DNA of 64,000 bases from Desulforapulum autotrophicum (GTDB taxonomy: Bacteria; Desulfobacterota; Desulfobacteria; Desulfobacterales; Desulfolunaceae), in contig DYJE01000001.1 in the NCBI GenBank assembly GCA_020723285.1, positions 497,509 through 561,508 of the forward strand, in the 5' to 3' direction. The stretch's first letter is position 1. Each line of letters opens with the position of its first letter. A program made the position numbers and the translations under genes. The notes beneath the pieces are model-generated. The model saw only the letters and a list, made by a program, of their open reading frames with translations, searched no databases and was not told the origin of the DNA. Shown piece after piece: positions 45,491 to 55,613 of this stretch.

Positions 45491-47080
45491 CTAAATGTAA
45501 TCGAGAAGGCTCATCTGGATGACTTTCGCCGTGGAGCTCATGGCGGCGTTGTAAGAAAATTCCTTTTGATTCAAGCGGGTTATTTCCTGAATCATATCCG
45601 CATCTTCCAGTTTCATCTTAGTGCTTTCGTAACTGATGTTCAAGTCGGAAATAATATTTTCACGCACATCGAGACGATTTCCCTTGATCCCCACTTCCGA
45701 CAGAACGGTACCGATATAATCAAAATCAACGGACAACCGGGAGATGGACCGGTTGATGCCCTCGGTGTCCTTGTCGGCCAGATACCCTTCAAGTTCCATA
45801 AGGGTTCTGAAAATGCCCCATTCCACCTCTTCATCACTCACATGGGTGCTTCCGTTGGCAGGCCCGGTGAGATCGGCGGAAACATCGAACCCCAGGTCCG
45901 AACCGATGCTTGTTCCTGAATGGGTGCCCGATTCCCACATCAGTTCAAGATTGTCCAGAATGGGTGCGCCCTGCTCCATGATGGTGTATTTTTTCGTGCC
46001 TTCATTGTAATTCACCGAATACTGAGCCCCGTTCCCCCCTGCTGCCGCGGCGGTGATATCGAAGGAGACAACGTAACCATCCGCCACCGGAGCGTCGAAG
46101 GTTACGGATACATCGGTGTTGAGATCACCGTCAAAATCGAGATAAACCCCGCCCGAATCGCTGGTGAGGGTCTGAACGGTGATGGGCGGTGTGTAGCCAG
46201 GATCGTTGGCCACGGCCCATGTGTTGCTGGCCGCCGCGTACGTAAGCTGAATGGGCAGAGCCCCGGTGGGAACGGTCAGCGTATCATACTTGTTCACCAC
46301 CACCGTTGCGTCGTTCTGCGACACATTCATGATTTCCGGCTGTCCGGTAGCGGCGCTCCTGGCCGTCATGATGTTTTCAAGGGTGGTCGCCAGTTCGTGG
46401 GGGTAATATTTCCCGAAAGGGATCTGGGCCGTCAGCTCCGCACCGTACTCTCCGGGGCCGCCCGCCGGGTCCTCGCGAAAATCGATCATGTTGTTCGTTT
46501 CATCGATGACGACATAGGGCGTCTGGAACACCGTGTCCCCGCAGTATCCCACACCCACATCCGATGATTCGGACATCTTGATCTTGAATTCCTCATCGCC
46601 GCCCTGATAGAGCATCCGGGTGGGATTGTCCTCATCGTCCGGCACAAAGGAACGGATGTTGGTTTTGGTGCCTGAAAAAATATACCGACCGTTCACCTGG
46701 GTGTTGGCGAGATTGAGGATATGGTCCCTGATGCCTTCGATGGCATCTTTTCCGGACACGTAGTCTTCGGTGGTGATGATGCCGTTGAGCATGGCGATGG
46801 AGGTGGTTTTCGCCTCCGTGATCTGGGCCTTGACATTGGACAGGGCCGTCTCGGCCCCCTCCAGCCACTGCTGGCCCGAGGCAATGTTTGCAGAGTACTG
46901 TGTGACGCTTGCGATGGAGGTTTTCAGGTTGAGAATGGGTGCCACGGTCACAGGGTCGTCGGACACCACGTTCACTTTTTTCCCTGTGGCCACCCGTGTG
47001 TTGGTCTCCAGCAGATCCTGCTTGACACGGTTCAGCCGGCTTGCGGACAGATTATAGAGTGTATTGAAAGCGATACGCAT
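45491..47080 (-). CDS. flgL: Flagellar hook-filament junction protein FlgL
   Basis: The 529-residue protein has the flagellin-like ends: RIAFNTLYNLSASRLNRV, TRVATGKKVNVVSDDPV and INGRYIFSGTKTN-type sequence near the N-terminus, and SVDFDYIGTVLSEVGIKGN and TKLEDADM-type sequence near the C-terminus. It joins FlgK to the filament. It is longer than common FlgL proteins (about 300 residues) because of a middle insertion (about residues 190-400) rich in Thr, Val, Gly and Ala, likely a surface-exposed beta domain. ATG 47080 has GGAG 6 bases upstream. It lies between flgK and csrA. Confidence 0.92.
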   Translation of the reverse strand: MRIAFNTLYNLSASRLNRVKQDLLETNTRVATGKKVNVVSDDPVTVAPILNLKTSIASVTQYSANIASGQQWLEGAETALSNVKAQITEAKTTSIAMLNGIITTEDYVSGKDAIEGIRDHILNLANTQVNGRYIFSGTKTNIRSFVPDDEDNPTRMLYQGGDEEFKIKMSESSDVGVGYCGDTVFQTPYVVIDETNNMIDFREDPAGGPGEYGAELTAQIPFGKYYPHELATTLENIMTARSAATGQPEIMNVSQNDATVVVNKYDTLTVPTGALPIQLTYAAASNTWAVANDPGYTPPITVQTLTSDSGGVYLDFDGDLNTDVSVTFDAPVADGYVVSFDITAAAAGGNGAQYSVNYNEGTKKYTIMEQGAPILDNLELMWESGTHSGTSIGSDLGFDVSADLTGPANGSTHVSDEEVEWGIFRTLMELEGYLADKDTEGINRSISRLSVDFDYIGTVLSEVGIKGNRLDVRENIISDLNISYESTKMKLEDADMIQEITRLNQKEFSYNAAMSSTAKVIQMSLLDYI

Positions 47081-47112
47081 ACCTTGCTCCTTTGATCCCT
47101 TGATCCCTTGCG

Positions 47113-49878
47113 TTACTTCGTCGCCATCAGCGTCTGCAGCATCTCGTCCACGGTTTTGATCAGTTTGGACGCCGCGGTGTACGACTGCTGATAGGAGATG
47201 AGTTTCACCATTTCCTCATCGATGGAAACCCCTGAAATCATGTCCCGCTGCTGGGCCAGCTGTTCCACAACAATGTCCCCGAACTCCACGTTCTGTTTGA
47301 GGGTCGATCCGGTCACTCCAAGGGCAGATATCATGTCCTGGTAAGCGCCTCCAATATGGGCGCTCACCGTTTCGGAGTAAATATCCCTTCCCCTGGTAAA
47401 ATTCCATTTGGCCATGGAAAAATCCGTGTATTGAAGATCGGAAATGGCGATGGCGTTCGAGTTTTCACTCACACCGTAATCTCCTTCCGGAGGGAGGTAA
47501 ACGTTGTCAAGGGGTTTGAACCCCAGAGCCGACGCCGTTCCGGCATTCTCACTCCAGAATATTTCAAGGTTTTCAAGATGGGAACCGTCATTTTCAGAAA
47601 TCACGAAACGGTTGGCGTCCTCATCATAGATCACCTTGTAGGTCGAGGGCGGTGACACAGCGGACGCCGCATTCATCTGAGTCTGAATATCCGCGGCCAG
47701 ACTGTGGAAATCTGTCTGACTGGTGTACGTGGCGTTAGTCAGGGTGACGGTGTGCGACACGTCGTTTTCCGTGAACCTGAACGTGTTGTTGCTGTTCGCC
47801 GCGCTGATGGTCAGATTCGCCAGAGCCGGATCAGCAAGAACGGCGTCACCTTTCATGCCGTCACTGTCACCTCCGTTAATCCGGGCGGCGGCGATGTAGT
47901 CCACAAATTCCAGAGCCCCCCTGACTTTGATGTTCGAGGCGTCTTCCCCTTCAAAAAACGAATTGATACCCAGGGCCGCCATCAGCCCGCAATCCTCCGC
48001 CTGGTCATCTGAAAATGCATAGCTGTATCCATAATCGGGAACGAATTTCAGGCTGCCGTCCAGGTTCACGTAGCCGGTGACATGGGCTCCGGCGGCAGTG
48101 GACTGGGCGTTGAACTGATCTTTGAACGACTCCACGGTCCAGTGCCATTCCGACGACGTGCCAATGGAAAAACTTCCGGTATCGTCGATCTGGAAACCAT
48201 GCTCGTCGGTGGTGATGGTAAACACGTCGTTATTGAAGAACATCCCCGAATTGAACGTGAGTTCCATCCCGTCCACGTCCACCGTAAGATCCGCCGGGTC
48301 GGTGAGGGTGAACGACTGGGTTTCCCGGCTGTTTTTCCATTCAATGACCATGGGGTTCGCGATGCTCACGCCGGTCACGTCCCCTCCGCCTGAAATCACG
48401 CGGAACATGTAGTTGTCGAGCACACTGTTGGCTTTCTGAAGTGGATCGTGTGTGATATTCACTGGGGCCGCCGTACCCGCCGCATCGGTGTTCACCGTGA
48501 AGGTGTTGCCCGCAACCAGATATCCGGCGTCGAGAGTGAACGTCATTCCGTCCACCACAAAGTTGCCTGCACCGGAGCCGTTGATGGTCACGGTTCCCCC
48601 GCTGCCGGGAAGACCTGGCGGATCGACGCTGTGATCCGCTTTTTCCCAGGTGATCACCGGATTGTCCGCTCCGGGCCCCACGGTTCCTGCGGTGGTGACC
48701 GTGAAATAATATTTGTTGAGAGCGCTCACCGCTGCGCCGCCCACATAGGTGAGATGTGTGTCGGACACGGCCATGTCCACTTCGAGGGAAACGGTGGCAG
48801 GTGGATTGCCGCTGTCTTTGGCCCACATTTTAAAATCTTTGGAATAATCGATCTTGTCCCCATAGCTCAAGGTATTCAATATCCCGCCTTCGGTGGTGAT
48901 GGGGGTATAGCTTCCGCTCTGCTCCGTGGAAATGTAATTGGTGCCCACACCCTGGGAATGGACCTTGTTCACCTGCCAGATCAGCTCCTTGGCGATGGTG
49001 TCCAGCTGGGTCCGCATCTTCATGACTTCCTGCTCCTTGATGTCGAGCCAGCCGCTGATCTTGCCACTGGAGATGTCGTCGGATATGTCGATGGTCCCGC
49101 CGCCGGTGGTCTGCCAGTAAACCCTTCCCCCCTCCCCTTTGAGAGGATATGCCTGATTTTCAACGACAAGGGGGTATCCGCTGTCGTTGAGAATGGTGAT
49201 GAAACCGTTTTTCTGGTCGATGGCGTTGATGCTCATGAGTTTCGCAAGATCGGTAATCAACCTGTCTCTGGAATCCCGCTGGTCATTGGCTGTTTTGCCG
49301 ATGTTTTCAGCAAGGTTGATTTCAACATTGAGAAGGGCGATCTTGTCCAGGATGCCGTTCACCTGGCCCACACCGGTTTCGATTTCCTGATTCATATGAT
49401 CTTCAAGCTGGGCCAGATCTTCGTTCATGATATTCAGGCGTTCACTCAGCTGGCTGCCGTACTGATAGACCACGGTCCTTTCGGAAGTCCCGGAAGGGTT
49501 GTTGCTCAGATCCTGCCAGGTATTCCAGAACTCGCCAATCATCGCGCTGAGTTCATTGTCCGACTGGATGTCGAAAATGGATTCCAGATTTTCCACATAA
49601 AGGACCCCCTGCTCGTCTCCCGCCAGTATGGACTGCTGCTCCCGGAGACGTTCGGCGAGAAGGTCGTTGGCCTGGCGCTGAACCGATTCGATGGTCACAC
49701 CGCGCCCGAACTGAAGCCCGCCGATGCTCATGGGTGACGCCACAGCCAGGGACGCCGTCTGACGGCTGTACCCCTCGGTGCTCAGGTTGGCCACATTGTG
49801 ACCGGTTATGGCCAGATTGTTCTGGGAGGCCGCGAGAGCGCCTTTGGCAATATCCAGTGTGACTCGGTATCCGGACAT
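47113..49878 (-). CDS. flgK: Flagellar hook-associated protein 1 FlgK
   Basis: 921 residues. The N-terminal hook/rod motif LAASQNNLAITGHNVANL and the C-terminal VSIDEEMVKLISYQQSYTAASKLI identify FlgK. Family members are usually 450-650 residues; this one is enlarged by a central region that includes two related beta-rich units (YYFTVTT...VVDGMTFTLDAGYLVAGNTFTV and YMFRVIS...DVDGMELTFNSGMFFNNDVFTI types). It lies one base after flgN and leads to flgL. The protein joins hook and filament outside the cell and is secreted without a cleaved signal. Confidence 0.93.
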   Translation of the reverse strand: MSGYRVTLDIAKGALAASQNNLAITGHNVANLSTEGYSRQTASLAVASPMSIGGLQFGRGVTIESVQRQANDLLAERLREQQSILAGDEQGVLYVENLESIFDIQSDNELSAMIGEFWNTWQDLSNNPSGTSERTVVYQYGSQLSERLNIMNEDLAQLEDHMNQEIETGVGQVNGILDKIALLNVEINLAENIGKTANDQRDSRDRLITDLAKLMSINAIDQKNGFITILNDSGYPLVVENQAYPLKGEGGRVYWQTTGGGTIDISDDISSGKISGWLDIKEQEVMKMRTQLDTIAKELIWQVNKVHSQGVGTNYISTEQSGSYTPITTEGGILNTLSYGDKIDYSKDFKMWAKDSGNPPATVSLEVDMAVSDTHLTYVGGAAVSALNKYYFTVTTAGTVGPGADNPVITWEKADHSVDPPGLPGSGGTVTINGSGAGNFVVDGMTFTLDAGYLVAGNTFTVNTDAAGTAAPVNITHDPLQKANSVLDNYMFRVISGGGDVTGVSIANPMVIEWKNSRETQSFTLTDPADLTVDVDGMELTFNSGMFFNNDVFTITTDEHGFQIDDTGSFSIGTSSEWHWTVESFKDQFNAQSTAAGAHVTGYVNLDGSLKFVPDYGYSYAFSDDQAEDCGLMAALGINSFFEGEDASNIKVRGALEFVDYIAAARINGGDSDGMKGDAVLADPALANLTISAANSNNTFRFTENDVSHTVTLTNATYTSQTDFHSLAADIQTQMNAASAVSPPSTYKVIYDEDANRFVISENDGSHLENLEIFWSENAGTASALGFKPLDNVYLPPEGDYGVSENSNAIAISDLQYTDFSMAKWNFTRGRDIYSETVSAHIGGAYQDMISALGVTGSTLKQNVEFGDIVVEQLAQQRDMISGVSIDEEMVKLISYQQSYTAASKLIKTVDEMLQTLMATK

Positions 49879-49879
49879 C

Positions 49880-50383
49880 TCACACCCCTTCCCTCACAGC
49901 CGCCGTCCGACCGTAGGTCGTCGGCCGCATGTAAGTTTCCCTTCCATACCGTTCTTCCCGAACACAACTCCTGGTGATGATATGGACCAGATCTTCGATG
50001 GTCTTTAGGCTTTCCTGCAGGTACATGCGGTTCTCATGGGACAGAGCGGCGATTTTCCGTTTGATCTCGTTCAGCGCCATGTTGACGTTCACCAGAGATC
50101 CTTTTTCCCTCACAGGAACTGCGGCAAGGATCTTCGCCATGCTGTATTCGGCAAACACCATATCGCCGGTCAGACCGGCCTCTTCAGCCAGATCAAACAC
50201 AGTGCGCCTAATGTCGTGGATGTTCTCGGCCAGTTCCCTCTTTTCACGGGCGTAAGTCCAAAGAGACGCCACATCGGCCTTGATGATCGCCTTGCGCTCA
50301 TTCCGGAACACCGCCAGAAGCTTGTAAAACACCAGCAGTTTTTCCTGACATAACCTTTCCATGTTACGGATGGCGTCTTCCAT
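49880..50383 (-). CDS. flgN: FlgN-family flagellar export chaperone
   Basis: The 167-residue helical protein has the FlgN pattern (CQEKLLVFYKLLAVFRNERKAI, SLWTYAREKRELAENI, ENRMYLQESLKTIEDLVHII). FlgN holds FlgK and FlgL for export, matching its position directly before them. ATG 50383 has GAGGAG 7 bases upstream. The last 20 residues are Arg-rich and variable. It is the first gene of the leftward flgN-flgK-flgL-csrA-fliW operon; I could not place the promoter in the 170-base gap upstream. Confidence 0.85.
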   Translation of the reverse strand: MEDAIRNMERLCQEKLLVFYKLLAVFRNERKAIIKADVASLWTYAREKRELAENIHDIRRTVFDLAEEAGLTGDMVFAEYSMAKILAAVPVREKGSLVNVNMALNEIKRKIAALSHENRMYLQESLKTIEDLVHIITRSCVREERYGRETYMRPTTYGRTAAVREGV

Positions 50384-50553
50384 GGCTGATCTCCTCGTGT
50401 TATTTTCATTAAACCGGCTGACATTGCCTGTCCCGATCTTTTTTTCCCTGGGTCATGGGAAATATTTTCCGGTTTCAAAACCCTTTTCATTTTGAAATGA
50501 GGAAGTTGCAGGTTGTATGCCATGAAGGGAAAAGCGGCTGGCAGGGTCTTGCC

Positions 50554-53481
50554 TTATCGGCCGTCGAAAATGGCTTCGATGGTTTTTAAGAAGGCATTTT
50601 TTGCAAAAGGTTTTTGAATAAAATGAACTCCGTCGTCAAGAACCCCGTGATGACTGATCACATTGGCCGTGTAACCGGACATGTAAAGGCATTTGAGGCC
50701 TTTGAAACGGCCGGAGATCATGGCAGCAAGATCCTTTCCGTTCATTCCGGGCATAATCACGTCGGTCACAAGGACATGGATGTCCCCCTCATGGGTTTCA
50801 GCCACGGAAAGGGCCTCGGCCGGTTTTGCGGCCGCAATGACGGTATACCCCTCGCGTTCAAGCATGGTGGCTATCATGGAAAGGATCGCCGGCTCGTCTT
50901 CCACCAGGAGGATGGTTCCGTTCCTGCGAATTTTTTCAAAATCCGTATGTTCCTCGGTCATGGATACGGGCTCGCCCCCATGGACCGGAAGGTAGATTTT
51001 AAAGGACGCACCTTGGCCCGGTTCACTGTAGACATTGATGAACCCCTGGTTTTGTTTCACAATGCCGTAAACCGTTGCAAGCCCAAGACCCGTTCCCTTG
51101 CCGACATCCTTGGTGGTGAAATAAGGCTCGAAAACCCGTGAAAGAGTTTCCCTGTCCATCCCGCTCCCGTTGTCCGATACCTCGATCCTGACATATTCAC
51201 CCGGAACGCATTCATGCTGATTTGTGTTATATCCGGGATCCACCGTCACCGCCGAAGTCTCGATACGGATGGTGCCGACTCCGGCAATGGCGTCACGGGA
51301 GTTGAGGCACAGATTCACCAGCAGCTGATCCACCTGGCTTGGATCGATATTCACCGATCCGATATGCCGTCCGGGGATCCATGCCAGTTCCACATCTTCC
51401 CCGATAAGACGGCGCAGCATATTCAGCATCCCTCCCACCTTCTCGTTCAGATCGAGCACCTGGGGCGACGCGATCTGCTTCCGAGCGAAAGCCAAGAGCT
51501 GCCGGGTGAGATCCGCGGATCTTTCCCCGGCTTTCCTGATTTGCAAAAGTTCGGCGTAAAGGGGATGCCCCGTCTCCATCCCGTCCATGATCATATCCAG
51601 ATGCCCGAGAATCACACCCAGCATATTGTTGAAATCATGGGCGATTCCTCCAGCAAGGCGGCCCACGAACTCCATTTTCTGGGCCTGGTGAAGCTGTTCG
51701 TGGAGCCGGATTCTCTCTTCTTCGGCTTTTTTCCTCGGGGTGATGTCATGAAAATACCAGACACGGCCGTAGTATGTGCCATCATCACCCCGCACCGGGG
51801 CCGAATACCTCTCAATGACCGTTCCGTCGGAGAACAAGATTTCATCCGTGCTTGTTTCCAGGGGATGCTCGTAAAGATAGCGGACTTTACTCAAAAAACT
51901 GTCGGGGTCCGCAACCCTTCCAAGCACTGACGCCAGCACTTGTTCGTCGGATCGGCAGGCCAGTGTTTCGGCCGGGATACCCCAGATGTCTTGAAACCGT
52001 CTGTTGTAAGAAAGGATCTTGGCGTGATGGTCCACCACCAGAATCCCGTCGATGGAGGCCTCAAGCTGGGTCGAAAGCAGGGTGTTCCTGAACGTCAGCT
52101 CTTCGGCGTCTTTTTTTGACCGGGTCACATCCTCCAGCATTCCGAGCTGACAATAAGCCCTGCCCATGTCATCGGGAATAAAAAAACCACGATCCCTGAT
52201 CCATACGTCATGCCCTTCCTTGTGGCGCATGCGGTAAGTCTCGTCCCAGTAGGAACAAGCCGCCTCAGCCCTGGCCAAAGCCCCCAGAGCAGCATCTTTG
52301 TCGTCGGGATGAAGCAGGGCCTGCCATTGCTCGAATCCCCCTGATATTTCGTCGATGGAGTATCCCAGGACATTCACCATGCTCGCGCCCCAGGTGATTT
52401 TCCCCGTAGGAACGATGTACTCGTAGGCCACCTGGCCCGATGCCGCGACAATCATTTCGTACCTTCGCATCCACTCCTGAAGATCCTTTTCAGTCTTCCT
52501 TGCGGCCGTGATGTCGGTGTGAAGCCCAGCGAGGCCGATGATGCGGCCCTCCGTGTCATGAATGGCGTAGGCTCTTAAAAAAATATCCAGGAGGGTCCTG
52601 TCGCGTTTGAACATTTTCAGCTCGCCCTGCCAGCTTCCCCCGTTCATGATGGTTTCGAACACGCGCAGCCCTTCGTCTTTGTCCACATACAATGTTTCCG
52701 GAGGATTGGCCCCGATATCCCCGAACAGACGGTCAAAAGCTTCATTCTGGTAATAGTGGACACCTTCGGCCGTGGACATGCCGATGGCGTCGGTGGATCG
52801 GGCCACCAGGGCCTTGAAAGCATGAAGTTCTTCCTGCTCTCGTTTACGCCCGGAAATATCGATGTAACTCGCACGGACCAGACGCCGCTTCGTCGATGGA
52901 AGACCAACCAGACGCACTTCGCAATCAAGGATGTCACCACGGGAATTCACGATGGCCCGCTCGAATTGGACCATCTCACCCTTCATGGCCCGTTCAATAT
53001 GCTCGGCGATGCTTTCGCCCATGGGCCGGCCATCGGGCTGAGCCGGGGCGTACCCCAGGGAGGGTCCGCTCGATAGAAGCTCGGCACGGGTTCGGCCCAA
53101 AAGGTTTTCCGCACTGGCGTTGGCATCCACGATCGTCATCGTGTCCGGATCAAAGAGCACGATGGCTTCCGGTGCCAGATCATATAAAAAACGGGTCATT
53201 TCCCCTTTTTCACGGACTGTTTCTCCGGCACGTTTCGTTTTGCGGTTCTGAGCCGTCAAGACAATGATAAATGCGATAAGAACAACGAAAACCGCCATGA
53301 CGGCCAGACTCTCTGATGGATACTGATTCCAGACTGTGTTCCTGCCGAAGCGACCAAGCGCATTCACGGGGTGTCCGTCCCCTTCAGACTTCAAAGCAGC
53401 CACAGAATACTGAATTTTCAGAAAAAATATAAAAAGAAAAAGAATGGAAGAACGAACAAACGTCAATCCGTTTCGTGTCAT
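50554..53481 (-). CDS. Hybrid sensor histidine kinase with four PAS domains
   Basis: The 975-residue membrane protein has hydrophobic segments near residues 10-28 and 58-78 with a short outside loop. About four PAS domains follow (95-215, 218-335, 340-460, 465-585; NASAENLLGR, IGLAGLHTDITAARK, YCQLGMLEDVT, YNRRFQDIWG). Next are HisKA with the phospho-acceptor His in GGIAHDFNNML, HATPase_c (NGSGMDRE, GKGTGLGLATVYGIV) and a receiver domain (LLVEDEPAIL, Asp in VTDVIMPGMNG, Lys in FIQKPF). No DNA-binding output is attached, so it should pass phosphate to another protein. It starts at ATG 53481 with AAGGA 7 bases upstream. No partner regulator is adjacent; a link to motility is only positional. 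Confidence 0.88.
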   Translation of the reverse strand: MTRNGLTFVRSSILFLFIFFLKIQYSVAALKSEGDGHPVNALGRFGRNTVWNQYPSESLAVMAVFVVLIAFIIVLTAQNRKTKRAGETVREKGEMTRFLYDLAPEAIVLFDPDTMTIVDANASAENLLGRTRAELLSSGPSLGYAPAQPDGRPMGESIAEHIERAMKGEMVQFERAIVNSRGDILDCEVRLVGLPSTKRRLVRASYIDISGRKREQEELHAFKALVARSTDAIGMSTAEGVHYYQNEAFDRLFGDIGANPPETLYVDKDEGLRVFETIMNGGSWQGELKMFKRDRTLLDIFLRAYAIHDTEGRIIGLAGLHTDITAARKTEKDLQEWMRRYEMIVAASGQVAYEYIVPTGKITWGASMVNVLGYSIDEISGGFEQWQALLHPDDKDAALGALARAEAACSYWDETYRMRHKEGHDVWIRDRGFFIPDDMGRAYCQLGMLEDVTRSKKDAEELTFRNTLLSTQLEASIDGILVVDHHAKILSYNRRFQDIWGIPAETLACRSDEQVLASVLGRVADPDSFLSKVRYLYEHPLETSTDEILFSDGTVIERYSAPVRGDDGTYYGRVWYFHDITPRKKAEEERIRLHEQLHQAQKMEFVGRLAGGIAHDFNNMLGVILGHLDMIMDGMETGHPLYAELLQIRKAGERSADLTRQLLAFARKQIASPQVLDLNEKVGGMLNMLRRLIGEDVELAWIPGRHIGSVNIDPSQVDQLLVNLCLNSRDAIAGVGTIRIETSAVTVDPGYNTNQHECVPGEYVRIEVSDNGSGMDRETLSRVFEPYFTTKDVGKGTGLGLATVYGIVKQNQGFINVYSEPGQGASFKIYLPVHGGEPVSMTEEHTDFEKIRRNGTILLVEDEPAILSMIATMLEREGYTVIAAAKPAEALSVAETHEGDIHVLVTDVIMPGMNGKDLAAMISGRFKGLKCLYMSGYTANVISHHGVLDDGVHFIQKPFAKNAFLKTIEAIFDGR

Positions 53482-53670
53482 GGAGTCTTCCTTTATCGAT
53501 CAGGCAGATGGATGAATTTCTTTGGGATTACTCTCTTTCAGATCCCGTCAACACAAGGGACTGTTACACCGGAAGTCATTTTCGTCATTATCACTGATAT
53601 TGACCGATTTTTAAAAAAAACGAAACACATTTTCATTTCATCCGCTTTTAAAAATTTCATTCTCATCCGG

Positions 53671-53682
53671 CCTTATATAAGG
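53671..53682. promoter_or_regulatory. 12-base palindrome before recJ
   Basis: CCTTATATAAGG is a perfect dyad ending 14 bases before the recJ ATG. No ribosome site is clear between the two. It may be part of the promoter or a small operator; the assignment is weak. Confidence 0.3.
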
Positions 53683-53696
53683 TATATCCCCTTATC

Positions 53697-55415
53697 ATGA
53701 AAGATCAATGGAACATTCCGGAAACGGACAGAGACGAGTCGGCAGCCCTCGCCCAGCAGACAGGGGTCAGCGAGGTGGCGGCGGGTCTTCTCATCCAGCG
53801 GGGGTTTTCGTCGCCCGAAGCGGTGTCGCAATTCCTTGAGCCATCCTTAGGGTCTCTCAGCCCCCCTTTCATCCTCAAGGATATGGACCGTGCTGTTTCG
53901 CGTATTGTCAAAGGCATTCTTGAAAAGGAAACCATCCTCGTCTTCGGGGATTACGATGTGGACGGCGTGACCGGCACCCTTGTTCTCCTGGATTTCCTGA
54001 AACACTGCGGGGCCGACGTCTCCCACTACATCCCGCACCGTGTGCGTGAAGGTTACAGTTTCAAGCCCGGCCATGTGAAAAGCCTTCTCGTTCCACGACG
54101 GACAAAACTCCTGATCACCGTGGACTGCGGATCGGACAGCAACGAAGCCATGGCCCTCGCCGCCGAACACGGCGTGGATGTGGTGATCACCGACCATCAC
54201 AGTGTGCCTGATCATCCCCCCCATGCTGTGGCCATTGTCAATCCCAAACGCCACGACTGCACGTCGGGCCTCGAACATCTGGCCGGAGTGGGTGTGGCGT
54301 TCTACCTGGTGATGGCCCTCAGGAAAACCCTGAGAGAAAAGGGTTTCTGGAGCACACTTCCCGAACCCAATCTCAAAGCCGCCTGCGATCTGGTGGCCCT
54401 TGGAACCATCGCGGATATCGTGCCCCTCATCCGGGAAAACAGAATCCTCACCCGCATGGGCATGGACATCATGAACCGGAATCCCCGGCCCGGCATCAAG
54501 GCACTCATGGATATCAGCCGGATGAACAAGGACAGCATCACCGCGGAAGACGTGGCGTTTCGCATCGCTCCCCGGCTCAACGCCGCCGGCCGGATGGACC
54601 ATGCGGACAGGGCCCTTGCACTGCTTTCGGCAAACCGGGAAAAAGACGCCAGGGAACTGTCCAGATCCCTGGAAGAACTCAACGCCCGAAGACAAAGCGT
54701 GGAACAGCAGATGGTGGATGAGGCGGAAGACTACCTCACCCGGACACCGGGGGCCGCTGAAAAACCCGCCATCATCCTTCACCGCCAGGGATGGCATCTG
54801 GGGGTCCTGGGTATCGTGGCGGCCAAACTGGCTAAAAAATACCACAAGCCCGTGATCCTCATCACCTTTGACGGAGACACGGGCAAAGGTTCAGGCCGCA
54901 GCGTTCCCGGCATAGACCTTTACGAGGCCCTTTCCGCCTGTGCCGGTATCCTGAAAGGATTCGGCGGCCACGCCATGGCCGGAGGCCTTGAAATCAAGCA
55001 GGAAAAACTCTACGCCTTTCACCGGGCGTTCAACGACCATGTGGAGGACATCACGGCCCAAAAACCCCTGTCGCCCAGACTGGACATCCACAGTCGGATC
55101 TGTTTCGACGACATCCGGCCCGGCCTTCTGGATGAACTGGAAAAATTCCAGCCTTTCGGAAATCTCAACCCCGAGCCCCTGTTCATCGCAAGTGACGTGA
55201 ACGTGGTCTCGGATCTCGCTGTGGGGGAAAAACACCGCAGACTGGTCCTTTCGTCACCCGGTGGTGAAACCGACGCCCATGTCATGGCCATGCATTTTCA
55301 CACGGCCCGCATGGCCGACTACCCCGGCAGTTTCAGACACCTGGTGTTCCGCATTCAGTGGAACCGCTGGAACAACGCCCGTTCGCCGCAGATCATCATT
55401 GAGGATTTTTTGTAA
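53697..55415 (+). CDS. recJ: Single-stranded-DNA exonuclease RecJ
   Basis: This 572-residue protein has the DHH phosphoesterase motifs in order: FGDYDVDGVTGT (motif I, near residue 81), TVDCGS, TDHHSVPDHPPHA (motif III), VALGTIADIVPL, then the DHHA1 glycine motif GFGGHAMAGG near residue 422, and a C-terminal OB-like domain ending NARSPQIIIEDFL. RecJ degrades 5' ends of single strands in recombination and repair. The start at ATG 53697 matches the family N-terminus but has only AAGG 14 bases upstream. It is a stand-alone gene. The length is typical. Confidence 0.95.
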   Translation: MKDQWNIPETDRDESAALAQQTGVSEVAAGLLIQRGFSSPEAVSQFLEPSLGSLSPPFILKDMDRAVSRIVKGILEKETILVFGDYDVDGVTGTLVLLDFLKHCGADVSHYIPHRVREGYSFKPGHVKSLLVPRRTKLLITVDCGSDSNEAMALAAEHGVDVVITDHHSVPDHPPHAVAIVNPKRHDCTSGLEHLAGVGVAFYLVMALRKTLREKGFWSTLPEPNLKAACDLVALGTIADIVPLIRENRILTRMGMDIMNRNPRPGIKALMDISRMNKDSITAEDVAFRIAPRLNAAGRMDHADRALALLSANREKDARELSRSLEELNARRQSVEQQMVDEAEDYLTRTPGAAEKPAIILHRQGWHLGVLGIVAAKLAKKYHKPVILITFDGDTGKGSGRSVPGIDLYEALSACAGILKGFGGHAMAGGLEIKQEKLYAFHRAFNDHVEDITAQKPLSPRLDIHSRICFDDIRPGLLDELEKFQPFGNLNPEPLFIASDVNVVSDLAVGEKHRRLVLSSPGGETDAHVMAMHFHTARMADYPGSFRHLVFRIQWNRWNNARSPQIIIEDFL

Positions 55416-55538
55416 AAGCTTTCTTGCATGGTCCAGTGGAAGCGAAGCTGTCATGAGGGGAAAAGCAACTGTTAGTCATCTGATTTTTAAAGATAAATTC
55501 TGTCGTTAAATTGTTGGGCAATTATGCTTAGTCGGTTT

Positions 55539-55613
55539 TTAGTATCCCACTTCTTTTTGGTGCCGGAAGGCGAGAATATAAACGTCATTATCATCTATAA
55601 GATATCGTGGCAT
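55539..55613 (-). pseudogene. C-terminal remnant of a ParE/RelE-type toxin
   Basis: The 24-codon frame MPRYLIDDNDVYILAFRHQK plus four more codons, ending in TAA, resembles the last two strands of ParE-like toxins (typically Y-I--D-VYIL-F-HQ-). It overlaps the 3' end of the antitoxin gene by 19 bases in another frame, as a toxin gene start would. The front three quarters of a toxin (about 70 residues) are missing, so a deletion joined its tail to the antitoxin. Confidence 0.6.

Noticed and set aside
48448-49737. 429-codon frame antisense to flgK
   Set aside because: flgK is clear on the other strand with conserved ends; long antisense frames are expected from the codon bias of this DNA.
50384-50553. 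Sigma-54 or sigma-28 promoter for flgN
   Set aside because: I searched the leftward strand for GG-N10-GC and TAAA-N15-CCGATAA patterns and found no match good enough to report.
53847-54845. 332-codon frame antisense to recJ
   Set aside because: All DHH motifs are on the plus strand; the antisense product resembles nothing and has no ribosome site.
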